The notes: generated by a model from the sequence alone, not told the origin. Positions 11,291 through 23,829 are shown, counted from the stretch's first letter. The stretch is 64,000 nt of DNA from Diphasiastrum complanatum (GCA_029204225.1 CM055095.1:35615078-35679077); one strand, 5' to 3'. A program made the numbers and translations.

Positions 11291-13300
11291 CCGCTTGCTA
11301 GTTGTTGAGGGTTTGGCTATAAATCTGCACCTGACGTCGTAGAAGATTCATCTCTGATTGGGAAAGCGGCCTTGTGTCCGGTGTAGATTGAGCTAACCAG
11401 ACGAGATTTTTGTCTTGTAAGGCTTTGACCTCCATCCCCAGGTGCGTGTTCTCTGCTTCCAAAAGTGTAAGTTGCACCTGGATGGGGGCAAGTCGTTAGG
11501 ATGCTTCAACTTGAAGCTCCCGCACCTTTGTGGAGGCCTCAGTCAGCGCTTTGGAGAGGCTTTGAATATATTTGTTTAGGCCCTCCTCCTTCTGCTGCAG
11601 CTTGGCAATCTCCTGGTGCCCTGCTTGTTCGTGTTGTTGAGCCAGAATCAGTTCTTGCTGCAACTGCGTATTACTCATTGCAAAATGTAGTACCCTACTT
11701 TCCAGAATAGCTTTGGCCACTACTGCATGCAGAATGTATTTTCCTAGATTTTGGTACGCCGTCATTAGATCCGTGGGAGCAGCTGGTACACTGGCACTGG
11801 CAGGGGCTTGTGTTGTATCGGCCCCGACGACTTGTGGAATTCCGTCGTCATTGTCTTCGATCAGGTTTTCATTTGTCCTGATGCCATCTGGGGCGGTAGG
11901 GTCAGGCCGATCTGGTGATGATACAAAAAGTGTTTGTACAAATGCGTCATTAGGCAGCGGTTGGCTGCCCTCGGCAACCTTTGTTGGCGAAGCGGGTGGG
12001 GTGTGAGAAACAATTGTGGAAACAGGGGTGAGGACGGTTTGTCCAAACGAGAGGATGGGAAGAACAGTGGGGAACTGAAGGGTGGTGTGGAGTATGGAAG
12101 AAGGTGAGGATGGAGCAAAAAGTGTCTGGCGTGGGGGTGAAAAATTGATAACTTGCATCCATGCCAGAGCGTCGGAGGACAATTGTGAATTAGAAGGATT
12201 GAATGTGAGAGGAGCAACGGTGGTGGCAGGAGTGATGGAGGATGCGATGGTGATGGATGGAGTAGTGGACACTGGAAGAGAAGTAGGAGTGGTATCAACA
12301 TAAGAAATGGGGATGGAGACAGAAACAGATGTGGATGGAACAGGAAGAGAGGTAGCAACAACAGAAATCGGAGTGGGGGTTGCACGGAAGAAGAAGTGGC
12401 GGTGGTTGATGGAGTAGTTAGTGCGGTAGTGGAGACACGTCTTCGGGTAACAGGTGGAGATGTGGATGTAGAGGCAACGCCACGCATTCGTTTGCTGGCC
12501 GTTGTGTTAATGATTGTAGGTTGGGAGGAGGTAGATGCTTGAGATGGTGGATAAAGGTTAGTATGTGGCACAAGGGTAGACAGGAGGGATGAGCGTTGGA
12601 AACCGCACACTTTCGTCTCGAGAAGTGCGCAGGCAAAGTTACACAACAGGGGGCCTACTGCGATTCGCTCACGGTTGTTGGGTTTGATGGAGTTTGTTAG
12701 TTCTCAAATGAAGAAGCTATGCCAGTCGTATGGCACAACAAAGGAGTTAGGAAATTCCAGAAAGGATTCCACTATCTGACTCAGCAGCGTAGACTGGATT
12801 CTGTCCTTGCGAAATGTTGAAATAACCAAAAAGTTATTCAACAGATGCACAGCTGTCTGAATGACGGGTTCTGTGATAGCTTCTATCAGATAACCATTGT
12901 TAGTTTGGATGAGAATTTTTGGTGTGGTTTGGGTGACGAATGGTTCGATTAGAGCTTTGGCGTGGCGATGGGAGATGGGTTGACGATCACCAGACATAAT
13001 GCCAATGGTGACCATCGAGTTGGCATTAATCCTGACCTTGTACATGGTACCTTGGTACAGGAAGTGGAAACGAGCCTTGTCCTCGTCCCAGGTGGCGAAA
13101 GCGTGAAGGGCGAGGCCCATGTTAATCTCAGAATGGAAGAGCGCCGAATAAAAACCCATTGCCGCTAGAAGTGGGTTGGTTGTCTATAGCCATGGTTGGA
13201 TCAGAGTGTCAGAGGGTAGAGGCCTAATCTGTGTGGCCTCGGAGATGTCACGCTGGATCACCTGTTTGGCGCCAGAGTCTTTAGATGATGAGGAGGCCAT
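11291..13300 (-). pseudogene. N-terminal part of a long gag with Pro/Thr-rich and coiled-coil segments
   Basis: A start at 13300 (MASSSSKDSGAKQVIQRD) leads, after one stop, into the open 151-codon frame 13159-12704 (GFYSALFHSEINMG... PYDWHSFFI). Then comes GPLLCNFACALLE, a Ser/Thr/Pro-rich spacer, and the 258-codon frame 12272-11496. The last 80 residues of that frame are strongly heptad-like (LQQELILAQQHEQAGHQEIAKL). The heptads continue across a stop into 11480-11240. The N-terminal globular part resembles the 'putative plant transposon protein' regions found in plant LTR elements; this is judged by eye. A similar arrangement occurs at 46667-48520. Only two or three stops break about 670 codons, so the copy is fairly young. 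Confidence 0.6.
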
Positions 13301-13950
13301 GAGCAGTGATGATCAGAGGTCGAAAAAGTAAGAAAAATGGTGGAGAATGGAAAAAGATGTGGAAACGGTAGAAAACTGAGAATAACGAGTGTTGGAAGAC
13401 AAGGAGTGTAGTCCAGAGCGCAGATTGGTGTTCAGCAATATCAGATGACAGCTGGTAGAAAGTTTGGTTGCAAACAAAGAACTTGGTAATTTCAGGTAAA
13501 TTTTGGCAGAGTTCGCTAACAAAGGTGACAAATGATTCAAATTCAGCCCTTATATTGCGGAATTTAGAGTGCATATTAGGTGAAATTCACTTTCTCTTGT
13601 TCAATTTCACCCAAATTTTGGCAGGCACCTTCTTCACAAAATTCTCAGACCTCAGGGAAGTCTATGAGAGTTCAGAAGGTGATTTGACTGCTATGCAAAG
13701 GTTCTGCGAGGATTCAGGCTGTCTGCGAGAGTTCAGCTCTCGCAGGAAGTTGTTCCTGTAATTGGATTTTGAAGATCAGACCCTGTAGGCAGGCTAATTT
13801 CACTGCTCTTATTCCATTTAGGCACCTTGCAAGGGTTGGTAAGATGATCTTGATGCTCTGCGAGGGTTCTATAAATTTTGCTTTTGGAAACTCTCGCATA
13901 CACTAAAAAATGATGATTCTTCCATCAGAAACTCTCGTAGAGATTTTCAT
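13301..13950 (-). repeat. Leader-like region with ACTCTCGCAG inverted motifs
   Basis: Upstream of the long gag on the minus strand. It holds repeats of TGCGAGAGTT and AACTCTCGCA, including the perfect palindrome CTGCGAGAG-ttcag-CTCTCGCAG at 13723-13745. The same motif fills the leader of the G2 element at 27560-28250. No protein is supported; the frames at 13281-13574 and 13468-13761 have no recognisable features. Confidence 0.5.
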
Positions 13951-14376
13951 GGATGCATCTAGGTTAGATCTGGTGACTGTCCCATTTTCAAGAGCTATCT
14001 CCTAGGGGATCTCAATAAATCATGAAAAAAGTGCTCTTTCAAAGTGTTTTTTGACGAGATCTCGAGATTTTCTGATTTTTAACTTTTGTAAACTGGTAAT
14101 CAACTTCATCCAGGCTTGATCTGACTGTTGGTAGTTCTCTGGAAGTTCTGATGGATTCTTCGTAGTAGATCCATTAGTCAATCTGATGATCTGCTTTTTT
14201 TTTTTATCCTATCAAGATCTGGATCCTCCTTGGATTCTGATGGATTTTTCCGATCTTGCCAGATCTGGCTGAATCTTGATGGATTTAGCTTGATTTGGCT
14301 TGATCTCCTTAGGTCTAGAGGTGATGGCTGAGTAGATTAGCTTTTTGTAACGTGCCACCCCCAATCTGGATCTGTC
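13951..14376. other. Spacer between a Gypsy pol end and the leader
   Basis: No gene seen. It contains repeated 'gatctggatcc/tgatggattt' phrases near 14140-14300 and a T-run near 14188-14200. Probably a degraded 3' non-coding part or LTR of the G1 element. Confidence 0.35.
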
Positions 14377-16085
14377 TCACTGTGGTGGCCAGTACTTGTG
14401 CAACCGGCTACCGTTGATGGGTGTGTCATATGGCGTCCCATCTAGCTTTTCTAAGTTCACGGCTCCATGATTAAGAATTTTCTTGATCCTATAAGGACCT
14501 TCGCCAGTGAATTTTAAATTCTCCTTGATCGCCTTGGTTTTATACATCAGGACCAGATCACCTGAACGAAGATCCTTCTTTTGTAATCTGCGATCGTGCC
14601 AAGCTTTGCGTGTGTCTTTTTTAGCTGCTAGTGCATGCACAGCTAGTAAGCGTGTTTCACAGAGTTTATGCAGAGCTTTGTGGCATAGCTATAGAGATTT
14701 GGACTCATTAAGACATTGTGCGGTGGCAATCCTTAATGAAGGAACTAAAAACTCTATCTGCATCATAGAATCCTGACCATATACCAATTGGAAGGGTGTT
14801 TGATCAGTGCTCCCTTTATATGTTGTCCTGAATGCCCACAGTACGGCATGCAACTTGTGTTCCCAATATGATCTGCTAGCTTCAGCTGTTCGTGAACATG
14901 CTACACAAGATCTTATTGGATGATTCTGCTTGCCCATTACCACGAGGATAATAAGGCGTACTGGTTCTGTGGATCACAAAGAATTCTTCCAACAGGACCT
15001 TGATGGTCTTATTGATGAAATGGCTTCCGCGATCATTGACTAGTTCCACCGGGCATCCGAAGCGCACAATGATATTTTCATAAAGGAACTTGGCAGTGGT
15101 CCTAGCATCAGCTACTCTTACTGCCTTGGCTTCGACCCATTTGGTGAGGTAGTCTGTGGCTACAATTATGTATCGAGCCTAGGAACTCCTTGCTGCAGGG
15201 TGAATTGGACCAATATAATTCAATCCCCATTTTTCGAATGGTGCTTGGGCTAAGACTGGGTGCAGTAGATCATAGTTCAATCTCATTGGTCTCCTTGCCC
15301 TTTGGCACACATCGCACTTTTTTAAGTATTCCTCCGTATCCTTATGAATGGATGGCCACCAACCTAATTGTAGGATCTTGCAAACTGTAATGTCAGATGC
15401 AAAATGACCTCCATCCATGCCTTCATGTGAAAGCAAAATGATCTGGGTGGCCTCATGAGGAAGAATACACCGCCGAAGAATTCCGTCTGGACCTCTTCGG
15501 TACAACTGGCCGGCAATCAGCTAATAAGGTCTAGCCTTCAAGATCAATTTCTATTGTTTCGCCTTTGGTAGTGATTTGTCTGGTTGGCCCCGCATTAGAT
15601 ATTCAACAATGTCAGCAGCCCATTCTAGTATTGTGTCCATGTAAGATAAGGCAACATCTGTCAGCTCATCGTCGAGTTGGGTTGCAATCTCCTTTCCCTT
15701 GATTCGTGACACATGATCTGCCATAAAGTGTTGTTTTCCCTTGTGAACTACTATCCGAAAATCAAATTCCAACAACAGAAGGAGCCATCTGGTGATTCTC
15801 CCGGTATTGCAAGTTTTATTAACAAGATATAGCAAGGGTTGATGGTCCGTATAAAAAGTAAAATGTGTGGCCATCAAATAGTGTCGAAACTTCTTAACCG
15901 CGTAGTTCATTGCCAGTGCTTCCCGCTCTGTGGTTGAATAGTTCATTTTGGTATCACTGAGCTGTCGGCTTGCGAATCAGATTGGAAAATCTTTTTTGTG
16001 TTCACCTGGCTGGGTTAAGACTGCTCCAACTGCATACTTCGATGCGTCCATATGCACGTGAAACTCAATGGACCAATTGGGTGGT
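14377..16085 (-). pseudogene. G1 Gypsy pol remnant (RNase H and integrase)
   Basis: On the minus strand it starts inside RT/RNase H with MDASKYAVGAVLTQ near 16050. RNase H follows (YSTTEREALAMNYAVKKFRHYL, FTFYTDHQPLLYLV). The integrase zinc finger reads H..H..C..C (LSHEGMDGGHFASD... KKCDVCQRARR, 15440-15300). The core reads WGLNYIGPIHP, DYLTKWVEAKAV, VELVNDRGSHF and GNGQAESSNKIL. The GPYRIKKIL end closes at a stop at 14377. This order is normal for Ty3/gypsy. Frameshifts fall near 15540, 15180 and 14880. RT proper is missing: a Copia B LTR fragment abuts at 16086. Confidence 0.9.
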
Positions 16086-16378
16086 CGTAAGATTGGTGCT
16101 GAAACCACGAATCTTTCGAGTTTCAACAAGAAAGCCACGAGCTTCTACAAGAAACTGTTTTGCGAATCTTAGGAGTTGACAGCAAGACAAATTTCATGAA
16201 TCCTTCACGAATCTTTCAAGTTGTCTACAAGACAAATTTTGTGAATCCTTCGCAAATTTTTCGAGTTGGTCACGAATAGAAATGTTTCAAGTTCACGTTC
16301 ATTTCTTTCTCATCCTTTGTCAAGTAAACTGCGCGCTTTGTTAGTAGAATAAAGATCTGTTTGATCAGTTGTTCTACA
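16086..16378 (-). repeat. Copia B 3' LTR (5' part)
   Basis: The polypurine tract (TTTGAGAGGGAGC, minus strand, 16379-16391) is followed by TGTAGAACAACTGATC, the LTR start. The sequence matches 31366-31650 closely, with many TTCGCGA / TTCGAG phrases. It is truncated at 16085 where Gypsy RNase H begins. Confidence 0.8.
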
Positions 16379-16394
16379 GCTCCCTCTCAAAGTG

Positions 16395-18735
16395 GCAGTT
16401 GGATGAACCCCAATCTTCTTCACTGCTTCTCGAACAAAGCTTTACTTAGTGGCTTTGTAAAGATATGAGTTGTCATTTCCTCTCTGGGTATGAAGATTGT
16501 CTTCGGTATCTTCTTCTCGACTAAGTCCCGAGTCACATGATACTTGATATCTACGTGTTTCGTTTTCGAGTGAAATACAGGATCTTTCGTAAGATAGATT
16601 GTTGAAGTGTTATCCATTAACACGACACAAGGTTCAAAACTAGATTCATCAAATCCTTCCAATATCTGTTTAATCCAGATCAACTCGTTTGCCATCTTGG
16701 CTGCTGCTCCATATTTCGCTTCACAGAAAGATTGAGCTACTGTTGTTTGCTTCATGCTAATCTAGAGTATAGCTGCGCCAGATGCTAGAGTACAACCTCC
16801 TGAAATACTTTTGCTATCATTCTTCATGGATGCCCAGCTTGGGTCACTGTAAGATTCGATGTGAAATCCAACTTCCTTCGAATGACACAGTCCATAGTCT
16901 TTCGTTTCCTGGAAATATTGTAGTACTCTCTTTGCCAACTTCCAATGCAACGATCCTGGGTTCTGATTATATTGGCTCAACCTGTATACTGCAAACGCTA
17001 TATCAGGTCTGGTGTTGTCTACTAGATATATCAATGATCCAATCAGCCTACGATAGGGTGTTTTGGCCATTCGTTCATCTTTCTCGAGAGTCTGCGGACA
17101 ATCTGCTTGTTCAGTATTGTTCCAGGTATCATGGGAGTATGCACACCTTTGTATTCGAGCATGTTGAAGTCTTCAATGATCTTTGGAGTGTACTTTTGTT
17201 GGTGAAGATACAACTTACCACCTTCAAAGTTTCTCACGATCTGCAAGCCTAGATAGATTTTAGCTTCTCCTAGGTCAGTGATCTCAAATATTTTAGAAAT
17301 GTCTCTTTTGACATCTGAAACTAACTTATCTCTTCTTGAGAAGATAAGCGTGTCATCAACATAAATAGCTAGAATGATTATTTCATTTTGGACATGCTTG
17401 ATATAGACATTTGATTCAGCAAATAGAGGTTTGAAGCCCATGGAACGTAGTGCTTCGTCCTTCTTTCTATACCATTGTCTCGCTGCTTGTTTCAGACCAA
17501 AAATGCTTTTATTCATGTGACGTATGTATTCTGGATCTTCTTGGCTTACAAAACCAAGTTGTTGGTCCATAAATAAGTCTTCTTCCAATTCTATGTGTAG
17601 GAAAGCAGTTTTCTCATCCACAATATGGATTTTTAGATCATGAGCCATTGCATACGCAAATAACAAGCGAATTGATGTACGTTTGCTACCGATGAAAAAG
17701 TATCAGTGTAATCGATCCCATATTTCTGTGAGAAACTTTAGCAACTAACCTTGCCTTATATCTGATGTTTTCTTCATCAGGACCTGTTTTGATCTTGTAG
17801 ATCCACTTGCACTTGACTGGTTTTTTGCCTTTAGCTATAGGTGCAAGTGTCCAGTAAATAGATGCCATTTTGTCCTCCATTGCCTGAATCTAGCAATCTT
17901 TATCTGGTCCATCTACAGCTTCCTCGAATGTTTGAGAATCCACAAAATTTGATGGTTGTATTAAAAACATCATGACCATACCTTTCTGGTGGTTTTCATT
18001 GTCTATCAGATCTTCTCACATGTGGTATCGAGTTCGATTCTGCAGGTTTTGAGTTCGATTCTGATTTGAGCTTTTTTGCTAGAATCTGAACTGGCGATTT
18101 GAGTCTGTCAGGCACTCGATCTTGACCTTCCTCTGAATCTGGTAAATCTCTTTCATCTTCTGCTTGTTTTTCTTCTGTTGTTGTTGGTAGCTAATAATAA
18201 TTTTTGAGAATTTCATAGCAGACTAGATCACTGTCTGCTATGTATTTCGTCTCATCAAATTTAACATCTCGAACATCTCCTATCTTGCCAGTTTCGGGTA
18301 CATAAACACGATAATATGACGAATGTAACTCGAATCTTACCAGAAAACCTTGTTCTGTCTTTTCATCGAGTTTCTTTCTCAACTTATCTGGTATGTGCAT
18401 ATACATTGCGCATCCAAATGTCCAAACATGTGCAAGATTTGGGTTCGACTTCCACCATATCTCATGAGGAGTTTTATCCGGTATTTGAGATTTCAAAATA
18501 CGATTCTGAAGATAATTTGATGTAGCCAGTGCTTCTACCCACAATTGCTTTGGTGCCTTCGCATGAGCCATCATACACTTTGCAGCTTCCATCAGAGTAC
18601 AATTTCTTCGTTCAGCTATTCCATTGTGCTGAGGTGTGTAAGATGCAGTCTTCATGTGCATAATACCTTGATTAGTACAGTAAGCTTTGAATTCATTGAA
18701 AATGTACTCACCTCCACGATCTGTGCAAATTTGTT
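16395..18735 (-). pseudogene. Copia B polyprotein remnant (integrase C-half to RNase H)
   Basis: Minus strand in order: integrase core 18735-18191 (ICTDRGGEYIFNEFKAYC, YTPQHNGIAERRN, PNLAHVWTFGCAMYMHIPD); RT 17880-17043 (PVKCKWIYKIK, HIVDEKTAFLHIELEED, IFGLKQAARQWY, catalytic LAIYVDDTLIFSR); connection 17070-16762 (NTRPDIAFAVYRLSQ, GGCTLASGAAIL); RNase H 16755-16420 (TVAQSFCEAKYGAA, VDIKYHVTRDLVEKK, IFTKPLSKALFEKQ). Many catalytic motifs are intact, but frames break near 18190, 17680, 17040 and 16760. It is related to Copia C. The gag and protease part is lost: the integrase begins abruptly next to a foreign gag fragment at 18740. Confidence 0.9.
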
Positions 18736-18739
18736 TCAG

Positions 18740-19778
18740 CTTATTGTAGGACCAAGGCCAAGACACGGATCCCAGCCAGAGCCAAGGAGAAGGACAAGTC
18801 TCCTCATCAAGAGGCTTGCACACTATGTCTGTTAGCCGGGCCTTTAGACGTCCCAAATCCGTGGAGGAAAAGGTCAATGAATTCCTATCCAGATGTCCCC
18901 ACGAGTCTTCAAGAGGCGATTGGTAGATATCTTTTTCGGCACAAACCATAAAAGACAACGAGCTGCAAGCATTACTCGCCCTCCAACCACAACTTGAGTG
19001 GTGCTAGCAGCTATTTGAACAGGACCCTGTGGCCATCAGGGCCAATGTGACCAGTCCACAATAGCTAAGGGTGAATGCACATTTTCTGCCATGCACATGA
19101 CGATCCACATGGACGGAATGCGGCACTCCTTTGGACAAGATCACCATCCAGAACTGTAATTGGCCGAGAATTTCTTCAGATCACGGTTGGGATACAGATG
19201 TAGATGTCCGAAGGGCTCTCACCCAATTTTCTAATAAGTATTTCAACTGCCCTAACCCAACAGTCCGCGCGACAGCCACTTACGCCCGACCACTTAGAGC
19301 ATGTAATGGAAATCGAAATGAAATGGGACAATTTTCTCCCCCCAATATTCTTTAATCCAAATAAGATGTTAGCCTCAAAAAAAGTGGAAAATTAGCTTCC
19401 AGTAGCTCGAGTTTACTACCAAGCCGCATTCCTTGGCGATCCCTGGATGCGCAGATTCCAAGCGTGGGTCGACCAAAGATGGCTAACAGGAATTCACAAG
19501 TCCCTTCACACGCCCAAGGACTTAAAGAATCTGGACCGAATAAACTTCATGGAAGATGTCACTAGCTACCTGATCCACTAGAGGCGGGCCAAGAAGACTT
19601 TGTACTAAATCGGCAGAGTGCAGAGGGACCGACACTACTTCAGGCTGTTGTTGGCTGATTCTGACGAATGCCCAAGATACTCGGTCAGAGCTACCCAAGA
19701 TCACCTCTCACCTTAGACCAAGGAGGTCTCCATCTGGATGCAGAGATATGTGGAATTGATCCAAAGGTATGAAGCCCA
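18740..19778 (+). pseudogene. Gag fragment, second copy of the long-gag family
   Basis: The plus strand reads SRGLHTMSVSRAFRRPKSVEEKVNEFLSR near 18805-18890, then AFLGDPWMRRFQAWVDQRW and RINFMEDVTSYLIH near 19425-19575, with RDRHYFRLLLADSDECPRYS near 19630. It matches the minus-strand copy at 10191-11290 residue for residue over long stretches, with stops and frameshifts. Only the Q-rich end and gag core remain. It is truncated at both ends, by Copia B on the left and the Copia A LTR on the right. Confidence 0.6.
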
Positions 19779-20413
19779 TGTTAGATTATTCTCCTGATAA
19801 TTGACTAATCATTTTTAATCTTCATCCACTACATTACCCAACTTTGCAATTTTATGCATGTTTCTACAAAGTCTGCAGAAGTACATGCTCACAGCTGGAT
19901 TCCACAAATAAACTTGCAGGAAGTACTAACTGGATGGATGCCAACTCACTATGGCCAATTGACCATTATGATCTACAACCTAATTAGATGTCCTACTGGA
20001 CACCTGTTTTTGCTTAGTATAAATAGCTGATCATACGTCTATTATTTCATTCATTCATGCAATGTATTGAAGTAGAATTTAGCAGCTCTCTCAAGCTTTC
20101 AAGCTTGAACACTCTTGAGAATTCTAGCTTAGTTCTTTATAGTTCTTTTAGAGTTTGTTATTAACGCTTTCAGTATTATGTCAGAATCTCTGTGATCTCA
20201 TATTGCTTTTGTCTAATAGTTCAATTCTTCATTGTTTGGCTATGCAATCACTTTAGCTCTGATGATTTCAAAGTTAGTTGTTTAAAGATTGAACGTGACT
20301 CTTGTCATTATGTTTTGTTCAATATTGATAGGCGTAATCATGCATTCCACTGCACTCAATAAGTCTTCACAAGTTTTGACTTGTCGTTATTGCATTATCA
20401 CCTCTTTCCAACA
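19779..20413 (+). repeat. Copia A 5' LTR
   Basis: Begins TGTTAGATTATTCTCC and ends ctctttccaaca, directly followed by a primer-binding site. A TATA-like 'tataaatagctgatcata' lies near 20020. Matches the LTR at 1255-2220. Confidence 0.8.
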
Positions 20414-20425
20414 TGGTATCAGAGC
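20414..20425 (+). other. Primer-binding site, Copia A
   Basis: TGGTATCAGAGC, immediately after the LTR. This is the standard Copia site that pairs with the 3' end of initiator methionine tRNA. Confidence 0.85.
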
Positions 20426-20569
20426 TTGTTATTTAATATGCTATTACCTTCATGATATCAGAGCTCTAATACTTGATATCTTTCGCGATATCAAATCAAT
20501 ACCATTAGATACTTTTCACAGTATCATATTCTTCAATTTGTGTTATCAAATTTCAGTATCAGATAGTTG

Positions 20570-21600
20570 ATTTCCTAAAGCAAAGAATATCAGCAAGCAA
20601 GTAGATCAATAGCTGAATGCAGTCACAACATCTCCCAATCTCGACCTGGATGAAGGAGCATTAATGGTCAAAGACCAAAAGACACCATTGGATAATTCTT
20701 GGATTCTGGATTTTCGAGCTACTCAACATATGACTAATCATCGTGAGCATTTTCACTCCTATACACCTTACAGTACAATAAGATAAATTCATCTTGGTGA
20801 CGATAGCACTACACTATCGAAGGTGAAGGTACTATGAGATTGAAATTCCAACATGATCAATTCAAACTACTATCAAATGTTTTTCATGTTTCCAAACTTT
20901 TTACAAATCTGCTATCAGTAAGTAGAATCACTGATTTAGATCATAAAGTAGAGTTCGATTCTGATCAATGCCGAATTATCGACAAGGCAAGTAAGATTCT
21001 TGGACTCAGCAAGAGGCATGGAAACTTATATAGATTGGCACAATGTTATTTTTTTGATATTAGTCAAGCCTTCAAAACCTCTGTTCTTGTCAATAAAGCA
21101 TTACTATGACATCATCGATTAGGACACTTGAATCATACATATGTTTCATACATGTCTAAACGATCCCTACAACTTGATCTCGACTATCCATCTGACAAAG
21201 TCGACCTCCCTATCTGTCATAGTTGCATCCTTGGAAAGCAGACTAGGATTCCATTTTGATCGAGTCATAGGCATGCAACAAAAGATTTGTTAGACATTGC
21301 TCATTCATATATATGTGGTCCAATGCAAACTTTGTCATTGCTAGATTCAAAGTATTTTATTATCTTTATTGATGAATATTCAAGAAGAACAATTGTTTAT
21401 TTTATTAGACAGAAATCAGAGTCTTTCAGCAAGTTTCAACAATTCAAAGAGCATGCAAAAAATCAATCTGATAAAAGAATCAAAGCACTGAGGTCACAAT
21501 GGGAGAGAATATATCTCTACCGAATTCAAGGAGTACTGTATTAACAATGGCATCGAGCAACAATACATTACCTCCTATTCGCCTCAGTCAAATGGTCAAT
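20570..21600 (+). pseudogene. Copia A internal remnant (protease, pre-integrase, integrase start)
   Basis: After a short leader the gag is deleted. The first coding sign is the protease near 20690-20790 (NSWILDFRATQHMTNHREHF, with the catalytic DSG changed to DFR). Next come the GAG-pre-integrase domain in 20834-21109 (FTNLLSVSRITDLDHKVEFD, KRHGNLYRL), LGHLNHTY near 21120, and the integrase core 21287-21544 (YFIIFIDEYSRRTIVYFI). It stops at about 21600, joined tail to tail with the minus-strand Copia E. Frames are broken at 21110, 21260 and 21545. Confidence 0.8.
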
Positions 21601-21604
21601 AGTG

Positions 21605-23825
21605 CATCGGTCCTAGATCACTCATGTCAAAAGCATTGGAAAGATCTGATTTTATTTCATCAATTAAGCTCTCATTACTTCCGGTAATAATCAAATCATC
21701 CACGTACAACACAATGAACAATATATTTGAATCTTGCCTTAGAATGTAAAGATTAGGATCAACATCACTCTTTACCATTCCCCTCCGCTTGAAGTGTTCA
21801 TCAATGCAAGAGTACCATGCCCGTGGTGCTTGCTTCAATCCATAAATGGCTTTATTGAGCTTACAAATGAGATGCTCTCTCTCTGGTTCAACAAATCCTT
21901 GAGGTTGTACACTTAACAGCTTTTGCATCCAGCTTCTTTCGTTTTTCATCCAGCTTCTTTCGTTTTTCATCGGGTACATGAGCGTAAGCATCACAACCAA
22001 ATATTCGTAAATGACAAACATTAGGTTTCTTTCTAGTAAAAGCTTCGTAAGGTGTCTTACCCTCCACGGACTTTGTAGGACACCGATTCAAGATATGAGT
22101 AGCTGTGTTGCATGCTTCTGCCCAAAAAGTATTTGGCAAACCCTTGCTCTTAAGCATTGCTCTAGCCATCTCCACAATGGATCTGTTTTTCCGTTCTGCA
22201 ACTCCGTTTGGTTGTGGTGAATAGGGTGTAGTGGTTTGTCTCTTGATCCCCTGATCTTTGCAAAAATTTATAAACTCTGTTGAAAAATACTCACCGTCAC
22301 CATCTGATTTGAGGGTCTTAATATAACAATCTGTTTGTTTTTCAACTAGAGCCTTGAACTCTCTAAACTTGGCAAAAGCATCAGATTTCTTGCTTATGAA
22401 ATAAATCCAGATATGTCTACTATAGTCATCAATGAATGTGATGAAATAGTAACAACCACTAATGGACCTAGTTTGTATTGGTCCACACATACACTATGAA
22501 CAAGATCAAGAATGCCATTGGCTCTTCTTGCTCCATCTTTGGGAAATCTCTCTCTCTATGTTGTTTTCCCAAAATGCAACCCTCACAAATTTTTCCTTCA
22601 AAAGAGATATCAGGTAATCCAACAACTAGATTACCTCACTTAAGGATTTGCAAGCTTTGAGCACTAATATGACCAAACCTTTGATGCCAAAGGTCATGTC
22701 GACTATCAATAGTGCTTACCATAGTTTGAGTGAAAGATCTCGCATTCAATTTGTAGAGTCGATTCTCCTTGACTCTAACTCCTTTAGCAATCACTTTGTA
22801 GTGATTCTTGACGTCTTTAACAAGACATTTGTCGTTGTCAAACTCAACCTTGAGTTGTTGATCAGCCATCATCCCAACAGATAGTAGATTGTTAGCTAAA
22901 CCAGGTACATATTGCACATTGCTTATCTGCTTTATCTTCCCGCTGGCTAACTTCATTGGTACCACTCCAACTCCTTTAACAGATAGAAATTTTCCAGCGG
23001 CTTGTCCAACTCCATCACCATTGTGAATTTCCTTGAGTTCTGAAAACCACTCTTTCCTTGAAGTTGTGTGTTTGGATGCACCACTATCAATGTTCTAGGC
23101 ATCATCACTTGTCATTGATGTTGTAATGAACAATTTTGAGCTCTCACCTGTATCATCTTCATATTGATCATCATCGTATTGATGTTGATCAGTATAATTG
23201 TCTTCATAATAATAATTATCAAATTGATGTTGATCAGCATATTTTTTTTATTGCCCTTTGTCTTTTCTTTGTTCCATCTCCTTCCGTTTCTCGAAGCATT
23301 CACGCTCCCAGTGGCCAAGTTTGTTGCAATACCTACAATTTCTAGGTTTATTTTGTCTGGAAAAGTCGCGTCCTTGTCCTCGGCGTTGATTTCAATTTCC
23401 TCGATTCGGGCCATCATTGGATTGTTTTTGAAATTGTGGAATGATCCACGATTTGAGTTTTCACCTCTTGATTGGTGTCTTCCACGACCAAATCTACCAC
23501 CGCATCCTCTGATTGCAAGAGCTTGATCAAATCCCCTGTTGCGATGACTCAAATTCTCTTGACGTTGTTCTTCCTACAAAAGCAATCCACCTAGCTCTTC
23601 ATAGGTTGGAAGATTCTGTGTGGCTATACTTGTCACAAACATCTGATGTGACTCACTCAAACTATTCAATGTCAACTCATGGTCTCACGATCCTATACTC
23701 GCTCTCCAACTGCTGCTGATTGGTCATGAATCTCTTTGATCTTCAGTAGGTGATCAGCAAGAGTTGCACCATCATCCATCCACAATGTGTGCAGCTTCGT
23801 CTTCAGGAATAGCACTCGAGATGTG
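21605..23825 (-). pseudogene. Copia E polyprotein remnant (gag to RT)
   Basis: Minus strand in order: gag end with a CCHC zinc knuckle CRYCNKLGHWERECFEK near 23340-23290; protease NIDSGASKHTTSRKEWFSE near 23095-23040; pre-integrase (VQYVPGLANNLLSVG, DLWHQRFGHIS in 22965-22636); integrase 22490-21888 (YYFITFIDDYSRHIWIYF, YSPQPNGVAERKNRS, LRIFGCDAYAHVPDE); then RT 21990-21605 (LICKLNKAIYGLKQAPRAWY, catalytic FIVLYVDDLIITG). The integrase C-terminus to early RT is deleted near 21930. At the joint a 21-bp unit (KRKKLDE) is duplicated in tandem. The frame breaks at 22490, 22630 and 23110. The RNase H end is lost at 21605. Confidence 0.9.
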
Positions 23826-23829
23826 TTTT

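Noticed and set aside
11861-12646. 261-codon minus-strand frame rich in Pro, Leu and Ser
   Set aside because: It overlaps the heptad-bearing frame 12272-11496 in another phase, and its composition is low complexity from the Ser/Thr/Pro spacer. Only its first part (CNFACALLE) belongs to the real chain.
18010-18075. tRNA B-box-like 'gagttcgattctg' strings
   Set aside because: They are inside Copia B coding sequence, repeated by chance, with no cloverleaf.
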